Of a stretch of 64,000 nucleotides of DNA, positions 17,005 to 25,690 are shown in pieces. The notes beneath the pieces were generated by a model. That model saw nothing but the letters and a program-made list of their open reading frames with translations. It had not been told where the DNA came from and ran no database searches. Made by a program: the position numbers and the translations under genes. The stretch's first letter is position 1. Each line of letters opens with the position of its first letter. The stretch is taken from the NCBI RefSeq assembly GCF_039555325.1, contig NZ_CP154608.1, positions 1,736,001 through 1,800,000 of the forward strand, given 5' to 3'. This DNA is from Sphingomicrobium sp. XHP0239. GTDB taxonomy: Bacteria > Pseudomonadota > Alphaproteobacteria > Sphingomonadales > Sphingomonadaceae.

Positions 17005-20000
17005 TTAACCCAAGAAGAGGGTCTCGTCGGCCATCGGGGCAACCGCAGCGTCACCGCTACCGGTGTCGAAGATGAAGTTCTCCGTGCCCGGACCGATCGC
17101 GTCCTCGGCCTGCTGCTCGTTGAAGATGATCGCGCCATCTTCGACCGAGTTGAGCAGGACGATCTCGCTGACGACACCGTTGAGGTTGATCGCGATCTGG
17201 AGATCGTCGGCCTGGCCATCACCATCGAAGTCACCGCTGGCGAACGCCACGTCCGACGGATCGTCGACCAGGAAGGTCAGCGTGTCGTCGTCACCGAAAT
17301 TGTCGATCGCGACGTTGTTCGCCACCGTGCTGTCGTCGGTGAAGTCGAACGCACCGTCATCGCCGTCCTCGGTGAGGAGGAACTGCGTGTTGGTGTCGCC
17401 GTCATCGTCCTGATCGGCCGACGCCGGCGTAGAGGTGCCTTCACCCGGACCACCGCTGTTGTCAGTTTCGGGAAGCTCGTCACCGAACAGGAAGTTGTTC
17501 GTGTCGGCCCCGATCGCCGCTTCGGCAGTCGTTTCGTCGAATACGATCGAACCCGGAGCAACCGCGTCCAGCAGGAAGACTTGGCTGACCACGCCGCCGA
17601 TGTTGACCGCGATTTCGACGTCGTCAGCAAGACCGTCACCGTCGAAGTCGCCGCTGGCGAACGCAACATCGCTCGGATCGGCGTTGAAGGTGATCGTATC
17701 ATTGTCACCGAAATTCAGAACTGAAACATTGTTCTGAAGATCCTGATCGTCCGTAAAGTTGAACGCACCGTCGTCCGCATCGAGCACCGCGCCGGTGACC
17801 GCACCGTCTTCGCGAATGGCGAAGCGTGTGGCGTTATCATTGTCATCATCGACGTCGAGACTGATGAAGTCGAACGGGTCCGGGTCTGCAGCAACCGTCA
17901 CCGTCGCGGTCGACGAGGCAGTACCGCCGTTGCCGTCCGAGATGGTGTAGTCGATCACCGCGTCGCCCTCGAAACCGTCGTTAGGCGTGAAGGTGATCGT
18001 GCCGTCATCGTTTATGACCACGGTGCCGTCGTCCGAAGTGGCGGCGGTGACCGTCAGATCATCGTCATCGTCGGGATCGGTGTCGTTCGCCAGCACGTCG
18101 ATCGTGACCGCGGATTCGAAGTCCGCATTCGCAGTGTCAGCATTTGCCGTCGGCGCATCGTTCACGCCGGTCACCGTCAGCGTCACCGTCGCGGTGTCGC
18201 TGTCGCTGTCATCATCGCCACCGTCGGCATCCGAGAGGACATAGTCGAACGTGTAGGTCTGCGTTTCACCCGCGGCGAGCGACTGGTAGGCCGGCGCCGA
18301 GGTGTCGAGCGACCACGTGCCGTCCGCATTGAGCGTGAAGGCCGGCGGAAGGACCGAGCCGTCCGCAAGCATGACCATCACGTCGCCGCCGTCGGCATCC
18401 ACATCGTTGGCCGTCACGTCACCGGTCACTACGCCGCTGTCTTCGGTCGCAGCGTATACGTCGTCGATAGCATCAAGCGCATCAACAACCGGATCCACGG
18501 TGACCGTCAGCGTCGCCGTATCGGTCAGCTCACCGTCGCTCACCGTGTAGGTGATCGTCGCCGTGCCGTTGAAGTCGGCCGCCGGCGAGAAGGTCAGCGT
18601 ACCATCTTCATTGATGACAACCGTACCCTGTGCCGGATCGACCGTCGCAGAAGTGACCGTCAGGTCATCGCCGTCACCGTCCGAATCGTTGGCAAGAACG
18701 TCAACGGTGACATCGGTGTCCTCATCGGTGTTGGCCGTATCGTCGACCGCAATCGGTGCGTCAGCAACCGGATCGACCGTGACCGTCAGCGTCGCCGTAT
18801 CGGTCAGTTCACCATCACTCACCGTGTAGGTGATCGTCGCCGTGCCGTTGAAGTCGGCCGCCGGCGAGAAGGTCAGGGTACCATCTTCATTAATTTCGAC
18901 CGTACCCTGTGCCGGATCGACCGTCGCAGAAGTAACCGTCAGGTCATCGCCGTCACCGTCCGAATCGTTGGCAAGAACGTCGACGGTGACATCGTTGTCC
19001 TCGTCGGTGTTGGCCGTATCATCGACCGCAAGCGGCGCATCGGCAACCGGATCGACCGTGACCGTCAGCGACCCATCGGTGGTGTCGGTGCCATCCGAAA
19101 CGGTGAAGTTGATCACCGCATCGCCGTTAAAGTCGGCGTCGGGCGTGAAGGTGATCGTGCCATCATCATTGATGACGACCGTACCATTGTCCGAATCAGC
19201 CGATACGATCGTCAGATCGTCGCCGTCCGCATCCACAACGTTACCGAGGATGTCGATTTCGACAGCAGTGTCTTCGTCGGTGTCAGCGTCGATGACGCCG
19301 GTGACGTCCGGAGCGTCGTTTACCGGGTTCACAGTGACCGTCACGGTGCCGGTGTCAGTTACCGTGCCGTCGCTCACCGTGTAGGTGATCGTCGCCGTGC
19401 CGTTGAAATCGTCGGCGGGCGAGAAGGTGATCGTGCCGTCGTCGTTGATCTCGACCGTACCCTGCGCGGCCGGGACTGTCGCAGCAGTAACAATCAGATC
19501 ATCGTCCGCATCGGCGTCCGTGTCGTTGGCAAGCACGTCGATGGTAACATCGGTGTCCTCGTCCGTGACGGCGGTGTCGTCGACCGCGACCGGCGCGGCG
19601 TTGTCGGTCACGCCGTTGATGACGATCGTCAGCGTCCCGGTCGAGCTACCCGTGCCGTCCGAAGCGACGAAGTCCACGGAGAGGGTCCGCGTCTCGCCAT
19701 CGTCGAGATCCTGGTAGCCAGGCTGGTCGGCATCGAAGGTGAACGTGCCGTCCGAGTTGAACGTCAGGCCCGCCGGCGCCGTGCCGACAAGCGTGAAGGT
19801 CGGCGTATCGTCCGGGTCGACCGCGGTGACGCGGCCCGAAACGTCCGCATCTTCGTCGACCGTGATCGACGTATCCTGCGCGATCGGCGGGATGTTGATG
19901 TCGATCACGTCGAGATCGTCATCGTCATCGTCGCTCGACAGCAGCAGAACGCCGCCACCGATGATGAGGGCCGTCAGACCAACGGCGAGGAACGGGCTGA

Positions 20001-20397
20001 CCGTGTCGTCGTCGTCGTCGTAATAACCGTCGTCGTCATCGTCCATGTCCTGCGCCGCAGCGGCGTCGACGATGGCTTCGACTTCGGCGAGCGTTTCGGC
20101 GGCGACATCCTCGTCTTCCGCGTCGCTCTTCTCGTCTTCGTCCTTGTCTTCCTTCTTGGCCGTCTTTTCGTCGGCCTCGTCTTCGGCTTCGACGTCGCCC
20201 TCGACGACGGCTTCTGCCTCAGCGGCTGCCACACTGGCCGCCGCGAGAGCCGCGGCCTGCGCCGCGATTTCCGCCTGGCTCGGGGCCGGCGCCTGCGTTT
20301 CGGTTGCGGTTGCGGTTTCCGTCGTTTCTACGGTGTCCGCAGCTTCCGCACCGCTGTCTGCATTCGACGTATCAATCGATCCCACAGCGTCGGTCAT
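17005..20397 (-). CDS. Large Ig-like-repeat adhesin with N-terminal hydrophobic anchor
   Basis: An 1130-aa acidic, cysteine-free protein. Residues 1-130 are Ala/Glu/Asp-rich, coiled-coil-like, and contain the only lysines. Residues about 133-154 form one hydrophobic segment (FLAVGLTALIIGGGVLLL) flanked on both sides by poly-aspartate. From about 170 come tandem cadherin/CshA/VCBS-like repeats of 90-100 residues (VDDTA-TDEDTDVTVDVLAND and NDDGTITFSP signatures). Two of these are nearly identical at the DNA level. The C-terminus holds two copies of a domain of about 95 residues (FTDD, then FASGDFDGDG, then a NNFLFG- or ENFIFD-type end) and finishes LFLG. The layout resembles LapA/BapA-type adhesins held by an N-terminal retention element. 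AGGGAG precedes the ATG; transcribed divergently from the secretion genes. Confidence 0.87.
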   Translation of the reverse strand: MTDAVGSIDTSNADSGAEAADTVETTETATATETQAPAPSQAEIAAQAAALAAASVAAAEAEAVVEGDVEAEDEADEKTAKKEDKDEDEKSDAEDEDVAAETLAEVEAIVDAAAAQDMDDDDDGYYDDDDDTVSPFLAVGLTALIIGGGVLLLSSDDDDDDLDVIDINIPPIAQDTSITVDEDADVSGRVTAVDPDDTPTFTLVGTAPAGLTFNSDGTFTFDADQPGYQDLDDGETRTLSVDFVASDGTGSSTGTLTIVINGVTDNAAPVAVDDTAVTDEDTDVTIDVLANDTDADADDDLIVTAATVPAAQGTVEINDDGTITFSPADDFNGTATITYTVSDGTVTDTGTVTVTVNPVNDAPDVTGVIDADTDEDTAVEIDILGNVVDADGDDLTIVSADSDNGTVVINDDGTITFTPDADFNGDAVINFTVSDGTDTTDGSLTVTVDPVADAPLAVDDTANTDEDNDVTVDVLANDSDGDGDDLTVTSATVDPAQGTVEINEDGTLTFSPAADFNGTATITYTVSDGELTDTATLTVTVDPVADAPIAVDDTANTDEDTDVTVDVLANDSDGDGDDLTVTSATVDPAQGTVVINEDGTLTFSPAADFNGTATITYTVSDGELTDTATLTVTVDPVVDALDAIDDVYAATEDSGVVTGDVTANDVDADGGDVMVMLADGSVLPPAFTLNADGTWSLDTSAPAYQSLAAGETQTYTFDYVLSDADGGDDDSDSDTATVTLTVTGVNDAPTANADTANADFESAVTIDVLANDTDPDDDDDLTVTAATSDDGTVVINDDGTITFTPNDGFEGDAVIDYTISDGNGGTASSTATVTVAADPDPFDFISLDVDDDNDNATRFAIREDGAVTGAVLDADDGAFNFTDDQDLQNNVSVLNFGDNDTITFNADPSDVAFASGDFDGDGLADDVEIAVNIGGVVSQVFLLDAVAPGSIVFDETTAEAAIGADTNNFLFGDELPETDNSGGPGEGTSTPASADQDDDGDTNTQFLLTEDGDDGAFDFTDDSTVANNVAIDNFGDDDTLTFLVDDPSDVAFASGDFDGDGQADDLQIAINLNGVVSEIVLLNSVEDGAIIFNEQQAEDAIGPGTENFIFDTGSGDAAVAPMADETLFLG
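18486..19043 (-). repeat. Two tandem 279-bp repeats encoding Ig-like domains
   Basis: The sequence around 18486 recurs with few changes at 18765, and the start of the unit recurs again at 19044, giving an exact period of 279 bases (93 codons). Each unit encodes one cadherin-like domain of the 1130-aa protein. Flanking domains are related but diverged, so this pair is a recent in-frame duplication. Confidence 0.9.
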
Positions 20398-20770
20398 TTC
20401 AATCTCCCTTTTATACTCTTACGTATTCATCGAGCTTTCAGTCCCCGTTAGGAAAGGCAGAAATGCCCAATCCCTCCCGTTCCGAGTGGACTTGGCGCCC
20501 ACTCCTACAGGTCATGACAGGTTCTTCAAGCCGTAAATTTGCAATGTCGTTTCGTCTCCGGGTGGAATGGTCGCAACGCGCGATGATCCGAAAAGTCTCA
20601 AAGTTTCTGCGGTTTTGGGAACCTGTTGCGAAAGTGTCGCGCCCCGTTCGCACCCGAAAAGGAACATCCTCTTGGAATGCAAAGGTTTCCGTGCCATATG
20701 CCCCGGCCGGGCTGGGGACCCGAAACCGCCGCCTTCACCTTAGTCGATTATAGAAGAAGGGTTATCCGCC
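20398..20770. other. Divergent intergenic region between adhesin and type I secretion genes
   Basis: This 373-base region must contain promoters for the minus-strand 1130-aa gene and the plus-strand secretion operon. On the minus strand TATAAA occurs just ahead of the ribosome-binding site, too close to serve as its -10. On the plus strand TTGGAA-N17-CATATG near 20675 is a weak sigma-70-like candidate. I see no gene or convincing operator here. Confidence 0.45.
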
Positions 20771-22357
20771 TTGCCGATTGCCGCTGTTCGTTCCGGCGCT
20801 GCCCCCAACCGGATCCTCCGTCCGTTCCTCGCCCGTACCGGCCTCGCCGTCTTGCTGGCGGGCGTCGCGGCGAGCGCTTTCGCGCAGCAGGTGCCGGACC
20901 AGCCCGTGCCGCCGCCCCCGCCGCTCACGCAGCCCACCCCGGCCCCGACACCGCCCGTGACGACCCGGCCGGTGCCGGACGGAACGGTGTCCGACCGCCC
21001 GCTGCTCGACCGCCCGTCTTCGCTCGACGATCCGGCAGGCACGCTGGCGACCGACGGCGAAGCCGCGATCGATGTGACCGCGCAAGACCCGCTCGCCGCC
21101 GACGTCGCTGCGGGACAGCCTTCGGTCTACGGCCCCATCGACACGCGCACCGACGTCGCCCCGCTCGAGGTCGTGCCCTCCGATGCGCCCGGCGTTCCCG
21201 TCCGGCTCCAGGACGGCGCCATTTCCGCGCTGTCGAGCTTCCCCGCGCTGCGCTCGGCCCGCGCCAACATCCGCGCCGCCGACCTCGAGGTCGATGCCGC
21301 CAAGTGGCTCTACGGCCCCAGCGTCACCGTCGGTGCCCTTACGCGCGGTGTCGGCGGGGTCAGCCCCGAATTGACCGTCACCCAGCCGATCTATTCCTTC
21401 GGCCGCATCGAGGGGACGATCGAACGCGCCAAGGCCGTCCGCAATTTCGAGGCGACCACGCTCGGCGAACTGGCCGAGAACGTCCTCCTGCGCCTCGCCG
21501 AGAACTATTACGAGATCGTCCGTACCAGCCAGGTCATGGATGCGCTCGAAGTCAGCATCGCCGAACATCAGCGTCTGGTCGAAAGCATCGGTCGCCGCGT
21601 CGACCGCGCCGTCAGCCCCCGCTCTGATCTGGAGCTGGCCGACGCCCGCCTCGCACAGGTGCGTCAGCAATATGCGCTGGTCACGGCGCAGCGCTACGCC
21701 GCGCAGGAACGCTATCGCGAACTGACCGGTCAGCCGAGCGTGCCGACCCCGCCGTTCGACCCCTATAATCCGCAGGTCCATCACCCCAGCCCCGAAGATG
21801 CGATCCAGCGCGCGGTCGCCTGTTCGCCGACCATCGACCGACTGGGCGCCGAGGCCGAGATCGCCGAGGCCGATCGTCGCATCGCGGGCGCCGCCATCTA
21901 TCCCCAGCTGGGCGTGCAGTATCGCTACGACGAGTTCCGCGGCAGCCAGCTTGGCCTCTCGGTCCAGGCGAGCAGCCAGGCGGGTCTCCAGCCCTTCATC
22001 GCCGCCGACGCGGCCCGTGCGCGGGTCGATGCCGCGCTGCTCGAGGTCAACGTCGCCGAGCGGCAGGTCCGCGAGGCGCTCATCCTCGATCTCGTCGAGA
22101 ACCAGTCCTCGCGCGGCCGCATCACCTCGAGCGCCGCCGCCTCGACCGCGTCCGAAGCCGTCACCGACAGCTACCTGCGCCAGTTCGTCGCGGGGCGCCG
22201 CACGTGGCTCGATGTCATGAATGCCGTGCGCGAAGCGTCGAATGCGCGTATCGGGTTGGTGGAAAGCGAAGTCAGCGCCATGTCGTCGGCGGCGCGCATC
22301 CGGATACGTACATGCGAGTGGCGGCCCTATCCCGCCCTCCAGGAGGTTCAAGAATGA
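20771..22357 (+). CDS. TolC-family outer-membrane channel of a type I secretion system
   Basis: A 528-aa outer-membrane efflux protein. Signal peptide at about 18-39 (LAVLLAGVAASAFAQ), then an unusual extension of roughly 110 residues (proline-rich to about 75) before the coiled-coil/barrel OEP repeats, which begin near 150 (FPALRSARANIRAADLEV; VTQPIYSFGRIEGTIERAKA; second repeat PTIDRLGAEAEIAEADRRIA). Start: TTG at 20771, because AAGAAGG at 20754-20760 is well placed and no in-frame ATG precedes the signal peptide. The stop overlaps the ABC exporter start as ATGA. It should form the exit duct with the two downstream proteins. Confidence 0.88.
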   Translation: MPIAAVRSGAAPNRILRPFLARTGLAVLLAGVAASAFAQQVPDQPVPPPPPLTQPTPAPTPPVTTRPVPDGTVSDRPLLDRPSSLDDPAGTLATDGEAAIDVTAQDPLAADVAAGQPSVYGPIDTRTDVAPLEVVPSDAPGVPVRLQDGAISALSSFPALRSARANIRAADLEVDAAKWLYGPSVTVGALTRGVGGVSPELTVTQPIYSFGRIEGTIERAKAVRNFEATTLGELAENVLLRLAENYYEIVRTSQVMDALEVSIAEHQRLVESIGRRVDRAVSPRSDLELADARLAQVRQQYALVTAQRYAAQERYRELTGQPSVPTPPFDPYNPQVHHPSPEDAIQRAVACSPTIDRLGAEAEIAEADRRIAGAAIYPQLGVQYRYDEFRGSQLGLSVQASSQAGLQPFIAADAARARVDAALLEVNVAERQVREALILDLVENQSSRGRITSSAAASTASEAVTDSYLRQFVAGRRTWLDVMNAVREASNARIGLVESEVSAMSSAARIRIRTCEWRPYPALQEVQE

Positions 22358-24459
22358 CTCTCACCCTGCTGATCGAAAAGCTGGCCGCCGCGCAGGGCGC
22401 CGACCTGTCGCCCAACTGGCGGCTCGAGCTCGGTGACGAGGACTTCGACACCATGTCGCCCAACGGCCTCTATTATAACGAGGACGGATTGTACGCGCTC
22501 GCCCGCGCTGCTGGCTGGAAACCACCGGTCGAAATCCGCGGCCGTCCGCGACCCAACCAGTTCCCGTTGTTGATGCTGCTGCCCGAAAAGGGCTGGGTCA
22601 TCGCCGAACAGTGGGAAAGCCTCGACAGCGTCCGCACCAGCGGTCCCGCGGGCTCGCGCGTCATGCTCGTCCCCGAAGGCGCCAGCTTCTATTCGCTCAA
22701 GATCCCGCAGCTTCGCGACCGTACCGGCGGCCAGCGCGCGATCGACGTCTTCTGGCGTGCCCTGCTTCTTCGTAAGGGCATCTTCGTGTCGGCCGTCGTC
22801 GCGACCGTGATCGTCAACCTCATCGGTCTCGCCACCGCGCTCTTCTCGATGCAGGTCTACGACCGCGTCATTCCGCGTGGCGGCTTCTCGACCCTTTACG
22901 TGATGACCGTCGGCGTGCTGATCGCGCTGGCGCTCGACTTCCTCCTGCGCACCACGCGCAGCCTGATGATCGAGCGCGAGGCGGCGAAGATCGACGCCGA
23001 AGTCTCCGAATATTTCTTCGCTCGTGCCCAGGCCGTGCGCCTCGACGCGCGGCAGGGCGGCATCGGCACGATGGCCTCGCAGATTCGCGGCTGGGAACAG
23101 ATTCGCGGACTGATGAGCGCCGGCTCGATCTTTCTGATCGCCGACCTGCCCTTCGCGCTCTTCTTCATCTTCGTCATCTACGCGATCGCCGGACCCCTCG
23201 CCTTCGTGCCGCTCGTCAGCTTCCCGCTGGCGGTGATCATGGCGCTGATCTTCGCGCGCCTGATCCGCAAGGACACGGCCCGTGCGCAGGTCTCGGGCAA
23301 CCGCAAGAACGGCATGCTGGTCGAAAGCCTCGATGCCGCCGAGACGATCAAGGCCAACCGCGGCAACTGGCACATGCTTGCCCGCTGGAACCAGCTGATG
23401 GACGAAGTCCAGATGCACGAAGATCCGGTCAAGCGGTGGAGTTCGATCGCGACCTCCATGTTCACCGCGCTCCAGCAGACGACCTATGTGCTGATCGTCG
23501 CGGCCGGCGCCATCCTCGTGGCGCAGGGCGACCTCACCGCGGGTGCGCTGATCGCCTGCGCGATCATCGCGGGCCGGGTCAACGGACCGCTGGTGGCGCA
23601 GCTTCCCAACCTTCTCGTCCAGTGGGGCTATGCGCGTTCCTCGCTCAACGGTCTCGACATGCTGATGCAGCTGCCGCTCGACCAGGATCCCGAGGTCGAG
23701 GGCCTTCGCCCCGAGAGAATCGACCCCACCCTCAAGCTCGAGAATGTCGCCTTCGCCTATCCGGGCGTACGCACCGGCATCGAGATCCCGAAGTTGCAGA
23801 TCGAGGCTGGCGACCGCGTCGGCATCATCGGCGGCATCGGGTCGGGCAAGTCGACGCTCCTGCGCGTGATGGCGGGGCTCTACGCGCCCGCTCAGGGCAA
23901 CGTGCAGGTCGGCGGTCTCGACCTCGGTCTGATCGCGCCCGACGTTCTGCGCCGCCACGTCGGCTACCTGCCGCAGGATACACGCCTTCTGAACGGCACG
24001 CTGCGCGAGAACCTTCTCATGGGCCTGTCGGACCCGGGCGATGAAAAGCTGATGGCGACCATCGACAAGGTCGGGCTCGGCAACCTCGTCGCTAACCATC
24101 CGCACGGCCTCGACCTCATGATCCAGGAAGGCGGGCGCGGCCTGTCGGGCGGGCAGCGTACGCTCGTCAACATGGCGCGCCTGATGCTCGCCAATCCGGC
24201 GGTGTGGCTGCTCGACGAGCCGACCTCCAACCTCGATCAGGTCACCGAACAGAACCTCCTCAAGACGCTGGCCGAGCTTTTCGGCAGCGAGGCGACCGTG
24301 GTGCTCGTCACCCACCGCATGAAGCTCCTGCAGCTGACCAAGAAGCTCATCGTCATGGCGAACGGAAAGCCGGTCATGATGGGCCCGACGCAGCAGGTGC
24401 TCGAGAAGCTCAAGAGCCAAGGGGGCAAGTCGACCAAGCCGGTACGACTCGCCAGCTAA
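22354..24459 (+). CDS. Type I secretion ABC transporter (LapB/HlyB-like permease-ATPase)
   Basis: A 701-aa inner-membrane exporter. N-terminal domain (about 1-125) looks like the C39-peptidase-like domain of LapB/HlyB exporters but has no cysteine, so it would bind rather than cleave substrate. Membrane domain at about 135-425. ATPase domain with Walker A GGIGSGKST (493-501), signature LSGGQ (597-601) and Walker B VWLLDE (617-622). AGGAGG lies seven bases before the ATG, which overlaps the TolC-like gene's stop. A C39-like domain plus large repeat-rich substrates next door fits adhesin export rather than protease (PrtD-type) export. Confidence 0.93.
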   Translation: MTLTLLIEKLAAAQGADLSPNWRLELGDEDFDTMSPNGLYYNEDGLYALARAAGWKPPVEIRGRPRPNQFPLLMLLPEKGWVIAEQWESLDSVRTSGPAGSRVMLVPEGASFYSLKIPQLRDRTGGQRAIDVFWRALLLRKGIFVSAVVATVIVNLIGLATALFSMQVYDRVIPRGGFSTLYVMTVGVLIALALDFLLRTTRSLMIEREAAKIDAEVSEYFFARAQAVRLDARQGGIGTMASQIRGWEQIRGLMSAGSIFLIADLPFALFFIFVIYAIAGPLAFVPLVSFPLAVIMALIFARLIRKDTARAQVSGNRKNGMLVESLDAAETIKANRGNWHMLARWNQLMDEVQMHEDPVKRWSSIATSMFTALQQTTYVLIVAAGAILVAQGDLTAGALIACAIIAGRVNGPLVAQLPNLLVQWGYARSSLNGLDMLMQLPLDQDPEVEGLRPERIDPTLKLENVAFAYPGVRTGIEIPKLQIEAGDRVGIIGGIGSGKSTLLRVMAGLYAPAQGNVQVGGLDLGLIAPDVLRRHVGYLPQDTRLLNGTLRENLLMGLSDPGDEKLMATIDKVGLGNLVANHPHGLDLMIQEGGRGLSGGQRTLVNMARLMLANPAVWLLDEPTSNLDQVTEQNLLKTLAELFGSEATVVLVTHRMKLLQLTKKLIVMANGKPVMMGPTQQVLEKLKSQGGKSTKPVRLAS

Positions 24460-24471
24460 AGGACGAACGTC

Positions 24472-25665
24472 ATGTTGCAGACCCGTTTCAACCCGCGCCA
24501 CGACACCGGCATGGGCCGTTTCAAGCCCAAGGCGAGCACGGTCATCATCTTCGTGTCGCTGTTCGCGATCGTCGGCTTCCTCGTCTGGTCCATGTGGGCC
24601 AGCATCGACCAGATCAGCCGTGCTCCGGGCGAGGTCATCCCGTCGGGTCGCACGCAGATCATCCAGTCCGAGGAAGGCGGCACGATCGACCAGATCCTCG
24701 TGCAGGAAGGCGACGAGGTCGAGGCCGGACAGCTGCTCGTCCTGCTCGACAAGCGCCAGCCCGCGGCCGCGGTCGACGAAAGCCGGGCGCAGGTCGCCGC
24801 GCTGAAGACCCGCATGGCGCGGATCGAGGCGGAGCTGTTCAACCGTCCGCTCTCCTTCACCTCCGACACCGCCGCCTTCCCCGAATTCCGCGCCAACCAG
24901 AGCCAGCTCTACACGCGCCGTCGGCAGGCGCTGGCGACGCAGACGCAGGCGCTCCAGAACCTCCTCTCGATCACGCGCGAGGAAATCGAGATGGTCCGGC
25001 CGCTGGTCGAGACCGAGGACATCGCGCGCAGCGAGCTGCTGCAGATGCAGCGCACCGCCGCCGACTATCAGGGCCAGATCACCAATTTGCGCTCCGACTA
25101 TCTGGCCGAACTGCAAACCGAATTCGCCGCCACGCAGGAAGAACTCGCGAGCGCCTCTCAGCAGCTGGCGCAGCGCGAGGCCGTGCTCGGCGGGACCGAA
25201 TTGCGCGCGCCCACCGACGGGGTGATCGTGCACGTCGCATTGACGACGATCGGCGGCGTGCTGCGCGCCGGCGACGAGGTTCTCCAGATGGTCCCCTCGG
25301 GCGACGAGCTGATCGTCGAATCGCGCGTCGATCCGGCCGACATCGCCTTCGTGCGTGTCGGCGACGTCGGCAACGTGAAGTTCGACGCCTACGACAGCAC
25401 CATCTACGGCGCCGCCGCGGCGGAGGTCGTGTTCGTGTCGGCCGACACGCTGTCGGAGGAAACCGAGGACGGGGTCGAGACCTACTACCGCGTCCGCCTG
25501 TCGGTCGATCCCTCGACGCTGCGACCACGCTCCGCGAACGAGCGGATCTCGCTCCAGCCGGGCATGACCGCGATCGCCGAGATCAAGACCGGCGACCAGA
25601 CGGTGTTCCAGTATCTGACCAAGCCGATCCTCAAGACGGCGGGCGAGGCACTGGGCGAACGCTAG
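24472..25665 (+). CDS. HlyD-family periplasmic adaptor of the type I secretion system
   Basis: A 397-aa membrane-fusion protein linking the ABC exporter to the TolC-like channel. Short cytoplasmic N-terminus, one membrane helix (about 24-45), first lipoyl half (GGTIDQILVQEGDEVEAGQLL), a long alpha-helical hairpin (about 95-240), second lipoyl half (GTELRAPTDGVIVHV) and a beta-barrel domain ending in IKTGDQTVFQYLTKPI, typical of HlyD/LapC proteins. It follows the exporter by 12 bases with AAAGGA before the ATG. It is the last gene of the secretion operon and convergent with the next gene. Confidence 0.93.
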   Translation: MLQTRFNPRHDTGMGRFKPKASTVIIFVSLFAIVGFLVWSMWASIDQISRAPGEVIPSGRTQIIQSEEGGTIDQILVQEGDEVEAGQLLVLLDKRQPAAAVDESRAQVAALKTRMARIEAELFNRPLSFTSDTAAFPEFRANQSQLYTRRRQALATQTQALQNLLSITREEIEMVRPLVETEDIARSELLQMQRTAADYQGQITNLRSDYLAELQTEFAATQEELASASQQLAQREAVLGGTELRAPTDGVIVHVALTTIGGVLRAGDEVLQMVPSGDELIVESRVDPADIAFVRVGDVGNVKFDAYDSTIYGAAAAEVVFVSADTLSEETEDGVETYYRVRLSVDPSTLRPRSANERISLQPGMTAIAEIKTGDQTVFQYLTKPILKTAGEALGER

Positions 25666-25690
25666 CCGGAAGCCATGCGGCTCGGGCGGG

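Noticed and set aside
18486-19043. Repeats as a possible CRISPR array or mobile element
   Set aside because: The units are 279 bases long, contiguous, in frame and encode protein domains. There are no spacers and no terminal inverted repeats.
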